The notes beneath the pieces were generated by a model. That model did no database searches and had not been told where the DNA came from. It was given only the letters and a program-made list of their open reading frames with translations. From NCBI RefSeq assembly GCF_900099935.1, contig NZ_FNEK01000004.1:90162-154161 (forward strand): a DNA stretch of 64,000 bases, in the 5' to 3' direction. The position numbers were made by a program, and so were the translations under genes. Position 1 is the stretch's first letter. The number at the start of each line of letters is the position of its first letter. This DNA is from Aliiruegeria lutimaris. GTDB lineage: Bacteria > Pseudomonadota > Alphaproteobacteria > Rhodobacterales > Rhodobacteraceae. Shown one piece after another: positions 52,655 to 62,308 of the stretch.

Positions 52655-53776
52655 TCACCTTCGCCGCAACGCTTCGGCTGCATCCCGGGCAATGGCCTCG
52701 GCCTCCCGTCCGGCCTGCTTCAACTGCCCATTGGCCGAGACAATATAGGAACAGAAGTAAAGTCCTCGTTCCGCAGTACGCTGCCCGCTCAGGCGTGGTC
52801 GCCCCGCGGCGTCAAGAACGCCCGGCAAGCCGGGCAGCAGCGACCGCAGATCGTGCTGGTAACCCGTTGCCAGAACCACCGCGTCGAACTCGACACCCAC
52901 CCCGTCAACGAAACGCGCGACCTGCCCCTCGAATCGCTCCAGGCCGGGGCGCAGGACCAGCTTTCCTTCCCGGATGGCCGCCAGCGCGCCTGTATCGATC
53001 ATCGGAATGCGCCCATCTTCGATCACCCGTGCCGCCGGTCCCTTGGCATGCGCCATCAAGCCATAATCCTCCGGCCGCCCGACGGCCGCCCGGAGAAGGG
53101 GCGCAACCAGTCGATCCGCCCAGCGATACGGCAACAGTCGCGTCAGAAGCTCAAAGGACGTGATCGGCACCCCCAGCAGCTCCTTGGGCAGTATATTCAC
53201 CGGGCTGCGCACCACGATCTGCACATCGCGGCCCGCGGCGATCAGGTCCAGCGCGATATCTGCACCGGAATTGCCGAAACCCACCACCAGGACCCGCTTT
53301 CCCGGCAACGCCTCGGGGTTGCGATAGCCGGAGGAATGCACCACCGGCCCAATGAATTCGTCCAGCCCGACGATGACCGGCTGGCGCGGCCTGTCATTGA
53401 TACCGGTCGCGAAGACCACGACATCCGCCATCCGCTCGCCCATGGACCCGGTAACCCGCCAGCGTTCCCCGGATTTCTCCACGCGGCGAATCTCGGCGCC
53501 AAAGACCGGTTCGAGTTCGAAGTAGCGGGCATAGCTTTCCAGATAGTCCACGACCTGCGCGCGCGTCGGATACCGCGGAAAGGTTCGTGGCATGGCAAGG
53601 CCCGGCAGGCCGGAGCGTCCGCGCGACGTATGCAGGCGCAGGGACTCGTAGTGCCCACGCCAACGCGCGCCGACCTGCTGCGCGCGGTCGAGCAATTCGA
53701 CATCGAATCCCTGCCGTTTCAGACAGGCACCGCAGGCAAGCCCAGCCGGCCCCGCCCCGATCACGATCGCGTCCAT
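52655..53776 (-). CDS. Flavin-containing monooxygenase (YUCCA/CzcO-like)
   Basis: 373 aa. FAD motif IVIGAGPAGLACGACLKRQG, then YESLRLHTSRGRSGLPG, FPRYPTRAQVVDYLESYA, NADPH motif VVGFGNSGADIALDLI, and C-terminal ATGYQHDL. This order is shared with group B monooxygenases, including plant YUCCA and bacterial CzcO-type enzymes. The ATG at 53776 is chosen because GGGGAGG lies 6 nt upstream; the ATG two codons earlier abuts that site. The substrate is unknown. Confidence 0.85.
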   Translation of the reverse strand: MDAIVIGAGPAGLACGACLKRQGFDVELLDRAQQVGARWRGHYESLRLHTSRGRSGLPGLAMPRTFPRYPTRAQVVDYLESYARYFELEPVFGAEIRRVEKSGERWRVTGSMGERMADVVVFATGINDRPRQPVIVGLDEFIGPVVHSSGYRNPEALPGKRVLVVGFGNSGADIALDLIAAGRDVQIVVRSPVNILPKELLGVPITSFELLTRLLPYRWADRLVAPLLRAAVGRPEDYGLMAHAKGPAARVIEDGRIPMIDTGALAAIREGKLVLRPGLERFEGQVARFVDGVGVEFDAVVLATGYQHDLRSLLPGLPGVLDAAGRPRLSGQRTAERGLYFCSYIVSANGQLKQAGREAEAIARDAAEALRRR

Positions 53777-53873
53777 CGACATCCTCCCCACCGCACCATC
53801 CCTGCCCGTTCGGCGCATGGCAAGCATCGCAACCCGGCGCAACGAAGCGTTTCCTGAATATGTGGCCGAACGG

Positions 53874-56072
53874 CTACCAGAAGCTCTGCGGATCGATATC
53901 CACGCTCAGTCTCAGGTTGTTCGGCACCCGTAACTGCGCAATCCAACGGCTCAGGGCCCCCTGAAGCGCAACGCCCTTGGCCGCCTTGACCAGCAGCCGC
54001 ACCCGGTGCCGCCCCCGCACCCGCGCGATTGGTGCCGGCGCGGGGCCGAAAACCTGCGCGCCCACCTCGCGCAGCGGGCCGTCGCGGCGGGCAAGTTCAT
54101 TGCCGAAATCGAACACCTCGGCCACCTCCGGCGAGGACAGGATGATCCCGGCCAGCCGCCCATAGGGCGGCATGCCGACCGCGCGGCGCTGTTCGGCCTC
54201 GGCCCGCCAGAAGCCTTCCTCGTCGCCCGACAGGATCGCCCTTATCACCGGGTGATCCGGCTGATGGCTCTGAAGAAGGGCCACGCCCTGCCGATCCGCC
54301 GTCCGCCCTGCCCGCCCGGCGACCTGCCGCACGAGTTGGAATGTCCGTTCGGCCGCCCTGAGGTCGGTCCCCTGCAGGCCCAGATCGGCATCGATCACAC
54401 CGACCAGCGTCAACAGCGGGAAGTTGTGGCCCTTCGCCACCAGCTGCGTGCCGATGACGATATCCGCCCCGCCGCGCGCGATCTCCTCGATCTTTTCCTT
54501 CAGCGCGCGGGCCGAGCCAAACAGGTCCGAGGAAAGCACCGCCACCCGTGCTTCGGGGAAAAGGCCTACCACTTCCTCGGCGAGACGTTCCACGCCCGGC
54601 CCCACCGGCGCCAGCCGCCCCTCGACCTCGCATTTCGGGCAGACCTCCGGCATCGGCTTGGTCTCGCCGCATTGATGGCAGACCAGCCGCTTCTGGAACC
54701 GGTGCTCCACCATCCGCGCATCGCAGTGATCACAGCCGATCTGGTGTCCGCAGGCCCGACAGACCGTGACCGGTGCGTAGCCACGCCGGTTCAGGAACAA
54801 AAGCGACTGCTCGCCCTGCGCGATCCGCGCCTCGACGGCGCGCTGCAACTCGCCCGAGATCCAGCGCCCGGACGGGATCTTCTCCGCGCGCAGGTCGATC
54901 GCCCGCATGTCCGGCATCTCCGCCGCGCCGAAGCGCGCGCCAAGCTCCAGCCGGGAATATTTCCCGGCCTCCGCATTGGCCCAGCTCTCCAGCGAGGGCG
55001 TGGCCGAGGCCAGCACCACCTGCGCGTCGCAAAGCGAAGCGCGCAGCACCGCCATGTCGCGGGCATTGTAGAAGACGATGTCCTCCTGCTTGTAGGAGCT
55101 GTCATGTTCCTCATCGACCACGATCAACCCCAGGTCACGAAACGGCAGGAACAGCGCCGAACGCGCACCGACGACTAGCTCCGCGCCCCCCTCTGCCACC
55201 ATTTTCCAGCAACGCCGCCGCTCGGTCATCGTCACACCGGAATGCCATTCCGCCGGCCGGGCGCCGAAGCGCCGTTCCACGCGGGACAGGAACTCCCCTG
55301 TCAGCGCGATTTCCGGCAACAGAACCAACGCCTGCCGCCCCGCCGCCAGGCATTCCGCCACCGCTTCCAGGTAAACCTCGGTTTTCCCGGAGCCGGTGAC
55401 GCCCTTCAAAAGAGTGGTGCCGTAGGCGCCGAGCTTTCCGGTGGCGCGCAGCGCCGCCGCCGCCGCCGCCTGAGCTTCGCTCAGCGGCAAGCCCGCGCGC
55501 TCATGGTCCAGCCGCGGGTATGGCAGGTCGCGCGGCGTCGCCTCTTCCACCACCACCCCCTGCTTGACCAAGCCCTTGATCACGCTGTTGGTCACGCCTG
55601 CCGTCGCCGACAGTTCCGACATGGTGAAGGCCAGCCCGCCGTATTCTTCCAAAGTTGCCAGCACCCGCCGGCGCGCATCGGTCATCCGTTCCGGTTGGCC
55701 TTCGCCCCGGCGATAGACCCACCGCATCGAGGGAGCATCCGTCAGTCCCGGCGCGCGCGTCGCCATGCGCAGCATCGTTGGCATCGATGTCAGCGTGTAA
55801 TCGGCGCAGCGGCTCAGGAATTCCCGCAACTCCGCCTGCATCGGCGGCACATCCAACACCCGGTCGACGCTGCGCACTTTCGCGCGGTCGAAATCGCCCG
55901 CGCCCGGCCCCCAGACGACGCCCAGAACCTTGCGCGGCCCCAGCGGCACCTCCACGAAAGCCCCGGTCGGACAACCGCCTTCGGGGGCCGCGTAATCCAG
56001 GCACCGATCCAGCGGCTGCGTGGTCAGAACCGCAACCAGATCCCCTTGGGCAAACCAGTCGTTTTCCGTCAT
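53874..56072 (-). CDS. priA: Primosomal protein N' (replication restart helicase PriA)
   Basis: 732-aa DNA helicase. Walker A KGVTGSGKTEVYLEAVAE, DEEH box VVDEEHDSSYKQED, a Cys-rich zinc domain (CRACGHQIGCDHC, CHQCGETKPMPEVCPKC), and motif VI QVAGRAGRTADRQG. An N-terminal DNA 3'-end-binding domain is present. It starts at ATG 56072 behind a G-rich site. An fsa relic follows in the divergent direction. Confidence 0.95.
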   Translation of the reverse strand: MTENDWFAQGDLVAVLTTQPLDRCLDYAAPEGGCPTGAFVEVPLGPRKVLGVVWGPGAGDFDRAKVRSVDRVLDVPPMQAELREFLSRCADYTLTSMPTMLRMATRAPGLTDAPSMRWVYRRGEGQPERMTDARRRVLATLEEYGGLAFTMSELSATAGVTNSVIKGLVKQGVVVEEATPRDLPYPRLDHERAGLPLSEAQAAAAAALRATGKLGAYGTTLLKGVTGSGKTEVYLEAVAECLAAGRQALVLLPEIALTGEFLSRVERRFGARPAEWHSGVTMTERRRCWKMVAEGGAELVVGARSALFLPFRDLGLIVVDEEHDSSYKQEDIVFYNARDMAVLRASLCDAQVVLASATPSLESWANAEAGKYSRLELGARFGAAEMPDMRAIDLRAEKIPSGRWISGELQRAVEARIAQGEQSLLFLNRRGYAPVTVCRACGHQIGCDHCDARMVEHRFQKRLVCHQCGETKPMPEVCPKCEVEGRLAPVGPGVERLAEEVVGLFPEARVAVLSSDLFGSARALKEKIEEIARGGADIVIGTQLVAKGHNFPLLTLVGVIDADLGLQGTDLRAAERTFQLVRQVAGRAGRTADRQGVALLQSHQPDHPVIRAILSGDEEGFWRAEAEQRRAVGMPPYGRLAGIILSSPEVAEVFDFGNELARRDGPLREVGAQVFGPAPAPIARVRGRHRVRLLVKAAKGVALQGALSRWIAQLRVPNNLRLSVDIDPQSFW

Positions 56073-56159
56073 CCCGCCCCCCGACGGGACCGGCCCGCCG
56101 CCAATTCACATGGGCCGCAGCCCACAGCGCCGATTCCGACCTGTTCGAGGCCGGAAGCG

Positions 56160-56613
56160 GTGAGATTCTTCGTTGACGCAGCCGATACCGACGCCATCGC
56201 CGAACGGAACGGTCCCGGCATGGTCGATGGCGAAACGACCAACCCGGCGATCATCCTGAAATCCGCTCCGGACATCAAGGAACTCACCGGGAAAATCTGC
56301 GAGATCGTCGCCGCGCCCCTTTTCGGCGGGAACAACGCTTGCCGCTGTGGAGCGCGTGATCGCGGACGGCCGCGAACCGCGCCAGAACGGCCTATACCAG
56401 CTGATCACAAGAAGAATAGCGGGCCGAGCCCCATTTCCCCGCCGTCGCGCTCCAGACCGCCTCCCCCCATGAAAACCATCGCTCTCCCTCCGTGCCAATG
56501 TGGCAACCGCGCCACCCGCCGTGATCAAATCCGGTGCAAACCGCGTCCTCATCGACAAGAGGCTGGACGCCAGCATGAACAAATGGGCAAAAACAGATCA
56601 AATTTTCCCGTGA
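56160..56613 (+). pseudogene. fsa: Fructose-6-phosphate aldolase/transaldolase relic
   Basis: A GTG at 56160 opens RFFVDAADTDAIAERNGPGM and GETTNPAIILKSAPDIKEL, the N-terminus of the FSA/TalC family. Homology fades after about residue 58. The C-terminus reappears one frame over from about 56491: ANVATAPPAVIKSG ... DKRLDASMNKWAKTDQ, then TGA at 56611. Intact FSA is about 217 aa (650 nt); only about 450 nt remain, so a core of some 200 nt including the Schiff-base lysine region is lost. The priA-fsa-DUF484-xerC order supports the identity. Confidence 0.85.
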
Positions 56614-56657
56614 TCTGTTATAGGATTGCGGGACGACATTGATGTAGCGGGACGAAG

Positions 56658-57371
56658 ATGAACGAAGTGGCGGTAGATCTCGAAGAGCTCAAAGACAAGA
56701 TCATCGCGCAACCGGATGTGATCCTGGATGACAGGGAGATCATGCGAGCGCTCATTTCGGCCAACGAAAAATCGCTCGGCGGCAATATCATCGACCTGCG
56801 CGGCATCGCGATGGAGCGTCTGGAAAGCAGGCTCGACCGGCTCGAAGACACTCACCGCTCCGTCATCGCCGCAGCTTATGACAATCTCGCCGGCACCAAC
56901 CAGATCCACCGTGCCATCCTGTCCATGCTCGACCCCGTCGCTTTCGAGGATTTCCTCAAGGGGCTTGGGGGCGAGGTGGCGGCGATCCTGCGGGTCGACT
57001 GCATCAAGCTGGTGCTGGAGAGCACGGCCAATGCCGAGGGAGAGATTGCCGTGCGCCGGCTGGGAGACGTTCTCAGCGTCGTGCCGCCCGGCTTCATCGA
57101 CGCCTATCTCACGCAGGGCCGCGAGGGCGTACCTACCCGGCAGGTCACCCTGCGCCAGCTGCGCCCCGAGAGCGAAATCCTCTATGGCGACGCGGCCGAC
57201 TGGGTCAATTCCGAGGCCCTGCTCAAGCTCGACTTCGGATCGGGCACCCTGCCCGGCATGCTGGCGCTCGGCTCCGAGGACCCGCACCAGTTCCGCCCCA
57301 ACCAGGCGACGGACCTGCTGGCCTTCTTCGCCGGTGTCTTCGAGCGCCAGATGCGCCGTTGGCTGAGCTGA
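56658..57371 (+). CDS. DUF484 family protein
   Basis: 237 aa. The N-terminal helical part (LISANEKSLGGNIIDLRGIAMERLE) and the GAF-like C-terminal part with LALGSEDPHQFRPNQATDLL and a final FFAGVFERQM match DUF484 proteins, which commonly precede xerC. The function is unknown. The stop overlaps xerC by 13 nt. Confidence 0.88.
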   Translation: MNEVAVDLEELKDKIIAQPDVILDDREIMRALISANEKSLGGNIIDLRGIAMERLESRLDRLEDTHRSVIAAAYDNLAGTNQIHRAILSMLDPVAFEDFLKGLGGEVAAILRVDCIKLVLESTANAEGEIAVRRLGDVLSVVPPGFIDAYLTQGREGVPTRQVTLRQLRPESEILYGDAADWVNSEALLKLDFGSGTLPGMLALGSEDPHQFRPNQATDLLAFFAGVFERQMRRWLS

Positions 57372-58291
57372 TCCAGATATCCGATAGTTTGCGGGACGCC
57401 ATGTCCCGCTGGCTCGACCATCTGCGCGCCGTCGATGGCGTGGCCGAGAACACGCTCACCGCCTACCAGCGCGACCTCGCAGGTTTCCTTGCCTTCCTGA
57501 CCGGGCATTTCGGCGAGAGCCTCGGCCAGAGGCCGCTGGAACGGCTGACCATTTCCGACATGCGCGCCTGGATGGCGCATGAGCGCGGGCGCGGCGTGGC
57601 CGCCCGCTCGCTGGCGCGCGAATTGTCGGCAGTGAAGAATTTCGCCGGCTGGATGGCGGAGCGCGACGGCTTCGATGCCACGGCAATTCTCGCCGCACGC
57701 GCCCCGAAATACCGCCGCAAGCTGCCCCGCCCACTGGCCGAGGACGCCGCGAAAGCGGTGCTGGAGACCGTCGAGCTGCAATCGGAAGAGCCCTGGATCG
57801 CGGCGCGCGACGTGGCCGTCGTCACCCTTCTTTATGGATGCGGGTTACGGATCTCCGAAGCGCTCGGACTGGAAGCCGACTGCCTGCCGCTAGGTGAAAG
57901 CCTGCGCATTCGCGGCAAGGGCGGCAAGGAACGCATCGTGCCCGTCCTGCCCGCCGCCCGCGAGGCGGTCTCGCGCTATGTCGCGCTCAGCCCCTGGCCC
58001 GCGGAAGCCGGAACGCCGCTTTTTCGCGGCAAGCGCGGCGGGCGGCTCAATGCGCGCCTGGTGACCCGGGTGATGGAGCGCAGCCGGATGCAGCTTGGCC
58101 TGCCGGCTTCGGCAACCCCGCACGCGCTGCGCCATAGCTTCGCCACCCACCTGCTCGCAGCCGGCGGAGACCTGCGCGCAATTCAGGAACTGCTCGGCCA
58201 TGCCTCCCTCTCGACCACGCAGGCCTACACGGCCGTGGATGCCGAGCGGTTGATGGAAGTCTATGAAATGGCCCATCCGCGGATGGGTTGA
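57359..58291 (+). CDS. xerC: Tyrosine recombinase XerC
   Basis: 310 aa. It resolves chromosome dimers with XerD at dif. Catalytic residues: Arg in [11 protein letters not shown], Lys in [12 protein letters not shown], His/Arg in [13 protein letters not shown], His in [11 protein letters not shown] and the Tyr in TQAYTAVD. The N-terminal SAM-like domain is intact. I use the TTG at 57359; an ATG at 57401 is the shorter option. Confidence 0.93.
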   Translation: MAELIQISDSLRDAMSRWLDHLRAVDGVAENTLTAYQRDLAGFLAFLTGHFGESLGQRPLERLTISDMRAWMAHERGRGVAARSLARELSAVKNFAGWMAERDGFDATAILAARAPKYRRKLPRPLAEDAAKAVLETVELQSEEPWIAARDVAVVTLLYGCGLRISEALGLEADCLPLGESLRIRGKGGKERIVPVLPAAREAVSRYVALSPWPAEAGTPLFRGKRGGRLNARLVTRVMERSRMQLGLPASATPHALRHSFATHLLAAGGDLRAIQELLGHASLSTTQAYTAVDAERLMEVYEMAHPRMG

Positions 58292-58433
58292 AGGCTCTGA
58301 AAACTTAGTGGTTTTTACCGATAGCTTTTATTTTATGGATTTTTCCACCGAGCGAACCACCCTGCTTCAGCCGGATTTAAACACGATGCGCCTAAACACG
58401 CCCCTGCACCACACCCAAAGAAAGGGGCAATTC

Positions 58434-58826
58434 ATGATTGGAACGATGACGAATATGGGCAGCGGGATGACGCTGCACTCCCCTGCCACGCACCGCACGC
58501 CGCCTTCCGGACAGGGGCAACAGGCATTTGCACCGAATGTCGGGGCCGGGCAAATATTCTCCAGCGCCAAGGCCCCCGAAGCCATGAAAGCTGCCGATGA
58601 GATCGGCGCCCCGGAAGGCAACCGCCCGCCGCCGCCCCCGCCGCCATCCGAAGGCGCCGAGGAATTGAGCGCACAAAGCACCGACCAGATGACCAAGCCG
58701 AATACCGCGAATCTGTTCCAGAGCCTCACAGAGGGCGTGCCAGGCAACGGCAGCTTCAGCCTGTCGGCTGATTCCGCGCTGGTCGAGTCTCTCTACAACA
58801 ATGAGCAATCCACCCTCGGCGCGTGA
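58434..58826 (+). CDS. Hypothetical Pro/Ser-rich protein, 130 aa
   Basis: A Met/Gly/Ser-rich N-terminus (MIGTMTNMGSGMTLHSPATH), a run of seven prolines at 65-71 and a low-complexity Ser/Thr/Gln C-terminal part. No signal peptide, membrane span or domain is recognised, so it is probably disordered. AAAGGGGC lies 6 nt before the ATG at 58434 and decides the start. It is followed by pcs. The function is unknown. Confidence 0.6.
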   Translation: MIGTMTNMGSGMTLHSPATHRTPPSGQGQQAFAPNVGAGQIFSSAKAPEAMKAADEIGAPEGNRPPPPPPPSEGAEELSAQSTDQMTKPNTANLFQSLTEGVPGNGSFSLSADSALVESLYNNEQSTLGA

Positions 58827-58991
58827 GCGCAAACTGAATGAAAAAGCGGAGGTTGAGCCTCGCGGCGCCTCCTCCACTCGCCCTGTTCGCGCAGACGATC
58901 GACGTGGCAGATTTCCGCTTTCGCCGCGGTTGCGATATTTGCCTTTGCCATCCGGTTTGCAAATCCGGTCGATATTCGGCATTGGAAACGA

Positions 58992-59702
58992 ATGAAGCCC
59001 GAACACCGCGCCTATTCCGTCCATCTTCTCACCGCCACCGGGGCCGTTCTGGCTATGCTGGCACTGATATCCGCGGTCAGCTACGACTGGCCGATGATGT
59101 TCGTCTGGCTGGTCGCCGCTTTCGTGGTGGATGGAATCGACGGGCCCCTTGCGCGGAAATACGATGTCTCGTCCAACGCGCCGCAGGTCGATGGCGCCCT
59201 GCTCGACCTGATCATCGATTACCTGACCTATGTCTTCATCCCCGCTTTCGCGCTGTTCGCCTCGGACCTCATGCCAGGCTGGACGGGATGGGCTGCCCTG
59301 ATCGTGATCACCTTCACCTCTGCTCTCTATTTCGCCTATACCGGCATGAAGACCGCCGACAAATCCTTCTCCGGCTTTCCCGGATGCTGGAACATGGTCG
59401 TCCTGGTGATCTTCGCCATCAAGCCGCCGGTCTGGATCTGCATGATTGTCATTGCACTTCTCTCGGCTGCCATGTTCACCAGCCTGCGCTTCATCCATCC
59501 CGTGCGAACCCGGCGCTGGCGCGCAATTTCCCTGCCGATGATCATGATCTGGACAATCTGCGCCGCCTGGGCGGCCTGGGTGTCCTTCGATCCACAGAGC
59601 TGGGCACGACTCGGGTTGGTCTTGTCCAGCATCTACCTGCTCGGCGCGGGGATCTTGCAGCAGATAGTGCCACATAGCCGCAACGCCGAAAGCCGCGCCT
59701 GA
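58992..59702 (+). CDS. pcs: Phosphatidylcholine synthase
   Basis: 236-aa membrane protein of the CDP-alcohol phosphatidyltransferase family. The signature DG-x2-AR-x8-G-x3-D-x3-D is seen as DGIDGPLARKYDVSS and later VDGALLDLIID. About eight spans. It joins choline to CDP-diacylglycerol directly, giving phosphatidylcholine in the inner membrane, a route found in rhizobia and roseobacters. Confidence 0.9.
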   Translation: MKPEHRAYSVHLLTATGAVLAMLALISAVSYDWPMMFVWLVAAFVVDGIDGPLARKYDVSSNAPQVDGALLDLIIDYLTYVFIPAFALFASDLMPGWTGWAALIVITFTSALYFAYTGMKTADKSFSGFPGCWNMVVLVIFAIKPPVWICMIVIALLSAAMFTSLRFIHPVRTRRWRAISLPMIMIWTICAAWAAWVSFDPQSWARLGLVLSSIYLLGAGILQQIVPHSRNAESRA

Positions 59703-59789
59703 TCGCTACCAACCGGTCCGAGGAACTCGGATCCGGAACCAGCCCTGACATGTCGGGCGGCTCCTCTAGTGCACGCTCCCCGCGCGTGA

Positions 59790-59863
59790 ACAATCCTGCA
59801 GGTTTCCTCTTTCCGCAAATATCCTGGGGGGAGCGCTCGCACGAGCACGGAGGGCAAAGCCCC
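59790..59863 (-). repeat. Dispersed palindromic repeat, copy 9
   Basis: Eroded L end (AATCCTGCAGG), then CCTCTTTCCGCAAATATCC, GGGGGGAGCGCTCGCACGAGC and GGAGGGCAAAGCCCC. It lies between convergent pcs and truA. Confidence 0.8.
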
Positions 59864-59895
59864 TACAAACCGTGGCCATCGAAGTTACGCGCAGA

Positions 59896-60663
59896 TCACG
59901 CGAACGGATCGTCCGGATAGGTCACCCCTGCGAGGTATAGCCCCTGCGGGGGACAGACCGGACCGCAAGCCGCCCGGTCCCGCGCCTCCAGCGCGTCGCG
60001 CACATCTTCGGGTGCCCAGGCGCCCGCGCCCACCCGCTCCAGCGTGCCGACAAAGCTGCGCACCTGGTTGTGCAGGAAGGAACGCGCGCGGACATGGAAG
60101 TGGATTTCCGGTCCGAGCGGGGTCTGCACCCGTTCCAAATCCAGCTGGTCGAGGGTGCGAACCGGGCTATCGGCCTGGCATTCGGAGGCCCGGAATGTCG
60201 TGAAATCGTGGCGCCCCAGCAGGAAGCGCGCGGCTTCCTGCATCGGCGCGACCTCCAGCGGCGCCGAAACCTGCCAGACTTTTCCGGCGCTGAGCGCAGC
60301 CGGAGCGCGCCGGTTCAGCAGTCGAAAGAGATAGCGGCGTTCGGTCGCCGAGAAGCGCGCATGCCAGTCATCGCCGACCCGCGCCATGGCCGTGATGGCG
60401 ACAGGCAGCGGCTTGAGATGGTAGTTCAGCGCCTCCGACAGGCGAAACGGATCCCAGTCGCGCTCCATATCGGCGTGGGCGACCTGGGAGAGCGCGTGCA
60501 CGCCGGCATCGGTACGGCCGGCGGCAGCGATGCCGGGCGCTTTGAGCTGCAGCCGGCCGAGGGCGTCCTCCACCGCTTGCTGTACGGAGGGGTGTTCCTT
60601 CTGGCGCTGCCAGCCTGCGAAGGGGGCGCCGTCATATTCGATCTTGAAAGCGTAGCGGGGCAT
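59896..60663 (-). CDS. truA: tRNA pseudouridine(38-40) synthase
   Basis: 255 aa. It modifies the anticodon stem-loop of tRNAs. The catalytic Asp lies in [17 protein letters not shown], and [13 protein letters not shown] is the second conserved motif. The start [12 protein letters not shown] at 60663 is the usual N-terminus; longer frames upstream are spurious. Confidence 0.95.
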   Translation of the reverse strand: MPRYAFKIEYDGAPFAGWQRQKEHPSVQQAVEDALGRLQLKAPGIAAAGRTDAGVHALSQVAHADMERDWDPFRLSEALNYHLKPLPVAITAMARVGDDWHARFSATERRYLFRLLNRRAPAALSAGKVWQVSAPLEVAPMQEAARFLLGRHDFTTFRASECQADSPVRTLDQLDLERVQTPLGPEIHFHVRARSFLHNQVRSFVGTLERVGAGAWAPEDVRDALEARDRAACGPVCPPQGLYLAGVTYPDDPFA

Positions 60664-60724
60664 GTGAGGCGCAATATCGCCTGTGCCATGCACTGTCCAT
60701 CGCCGGGATGAAGTCCGACTCGCG

Positions 60725-60760
60725 GCCTGCCTCCGGCGGGGTATTTCGGGAAAGATGAAG
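60725..60760 (-). repeat. Dispersed palindromic repeat, copy 10 (L module only)
   Basis: GCCTGCCTCCGGCGGGGTATTTCGG followed by GAAAGATGAAG, matching the left half of complete copies. It lies between divergent truA and ycjX. Confidence 0.7.
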
Positions 60761-60867
60761 GCGGATGGCCGTGCCACACCCTCGGCAGGCGGCGAGAAAC
60801 GGGCCTGCCCCCTAGGCATTACCCGTCGCACGCCATATGTCTGATCTGAACAGAGAAAGAGGGTCTG

Positions 60868-62286
60868 GTGGTTATCGGTCGTATCGCGGACGGGATCGTA
60901 CAAGGGGTCGAGGACGCGTCGGCGGCCCTGTCCGAGACCCTGTTCGAGCCAGTCATCCGGATCGGCGTGACGGGGTTCGCGCGCGCCGGCAAGACGGTTT
61001 TCATCACCTCGCTGGTGGCCAACCTGATGGATCGGGGACGGATGCCGGGACTGATCTCGGCGGCGGACGGCTCTATCGTAAGCGCCTGGTTGCAGCCGCA
61101 GCCCGACGACACCGTGCCGCGCTTTGCCTTCGAGCGCCATTTGGCGGCGCTGACCGGCCCCGCCCCGCACTGGCCGCAGCCGACAAGCGCCGTGTCGGAG
61201 CTGCGCCTGTCGTTGAAAGTGCAGCCGCGCGGCTTCATGGGCAGCTTTTCCGGTCCGCGGACCATTCACCTCGACATCATCGATTATCCCGGAGAATGGC
61301 TGCTGGACCTGCAATTGCTTGAACGCAGTTTCGATGACTGGTCCGCCGAGATCCTGGAACGGGCGGCGATCCGTCCGTCGGCTGCCGATTTCCTTGCAAC
61401 GCTGGAGAAAGTTGACGGCGACGCAGAGGTCACCGAGCCTGCCGCGCAGGCGTTGGCCACGGCCTATACCGGCTATCTGCGCGCCGCGCGCGCGGCAGGG
61501 TTTTCCGACTGCACGCCGGGTCGGTTCCTGATGCCCGGCGAGATGGAAGGCTCTCCCGCGTTGACCTTCGCGCCGATGCCCCCGCAAGAGACCCGCGCGC
61601 CACGCGGCTCGCTGCGCCGCGAAATGGAGCGACGCTACGAGAGCTACAAGGCGAAGGTCGTCAAACCCTTCTTTCGCGATCATTTCGCCCGGATCGATCG
61701 CCAGATCGTGCTGGTCGACCTGCTGGGCGCCATCCATGCCGGGCCGCAAGCGGTGGAAGATCTTGGCCGCTCAATGAACGACATTCTTGGCGCCTTCCGG
61801 CCCGGGCGAAACGCCTGGCTGACGCGCCTGCTCGGCGCGAAGCGGGTGGAGCGTATTCTCTTCGCCGCTACCAAGGCGGATCACATCCATCACACCCAGC
61901 ACGGCCAGGTGACCGCGATCATGGAGGCGATGCTGCGCCAGGCCAGCGACCGGGCCGATTTCGCAGGCGCCCGCACCAGTGCGATGGCGATTGCCGCGCT
62001 GCGCGCCACGGTGGAGGAAACCCGCACTGTCGAGGGGCGCGAGTTGGGCATGGTCCGCGGGCGGCTGGAGAGCGGCAAGGAGGCCGTTCTGTACCCCGGC
62101 ACCCTGCCGGAAGACCCCTCGCACCTGCTGGTGCCGGCACGGCAGGGCGCGGAGCGATGGCTCGATGACGATTACGCGGTGATGCAGTTCGCGCCGGCCC
62201 CCGGCACGCTGAAACCCGGCGAAGGCCCGCCGCATATCCGGCTCGACCGCGCGGCGGAATTCCTCTTCGGGGACCGGCTGAAATGA
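60868..62286 (+). CDS. ycjX: YcjX family GTP-binding protein
   Basis: 472 aa. P-loop [22 protein letters not shown] near residue 35, followed by [13 protein letters not shown] (switch/Walker B region) and an NTPase motif, [10 protein letters not shown], in the NKxD position. Members are P-loop proteins linked to phage-shock and envelope stress genes. The GTG at 60868 has AGAGGG upstream. It is paired with ycjF 22 nt downstream. Confidence 0.9.
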   Translation: MVIGRIADGIVQGVEDASAALSETLFEPVIRIGVTGFARAGKTVFITSLVANLMDRGRMPGLISAADGSIVSAWLQPQPDDTVPRFAFERHLAALTGPAPHWPQPTSAVSELRLSLKVQPRGFMGSFSGPRTIHLDIIDYPGEWLLDLQLLERSFDDWSAEILERAAIRPSAADFLATLEKVDGDAEVTEPAAQALATAYTGYLRAARAAGFSDCTPGRFLMPGEMEGSPALTFAPMPPQETRAPRGSLRREMERRYESYKAKVVKPFFRDHFARIDRQIVLVDLLGAIHAGPQAVEDLGRSMNDILGAFRPGRNAWLTRLLGAKRVERILFAATKADHIHHTQHGQVTAIMEAMLRQASDRADFAGARTSAMAIAALRATVEETRTVEGRELGMVRGRLESGKEAVLYPGTLPEDPSHLLVPARQGAERWLDDDYAVMQFAPAPGTLKPGEGPPHIRLDRAAEFLFGDRLK

Positions 62287-62308
62287 CGATGCAGGGATGG
62301 AACCGCAA

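Noticed and set aside
60664..61749. Upstream extension of the truA frame to 617 aa
   Set aside because: The extra 362 residues are antisense to ycjX; truA homology starts at 60663.
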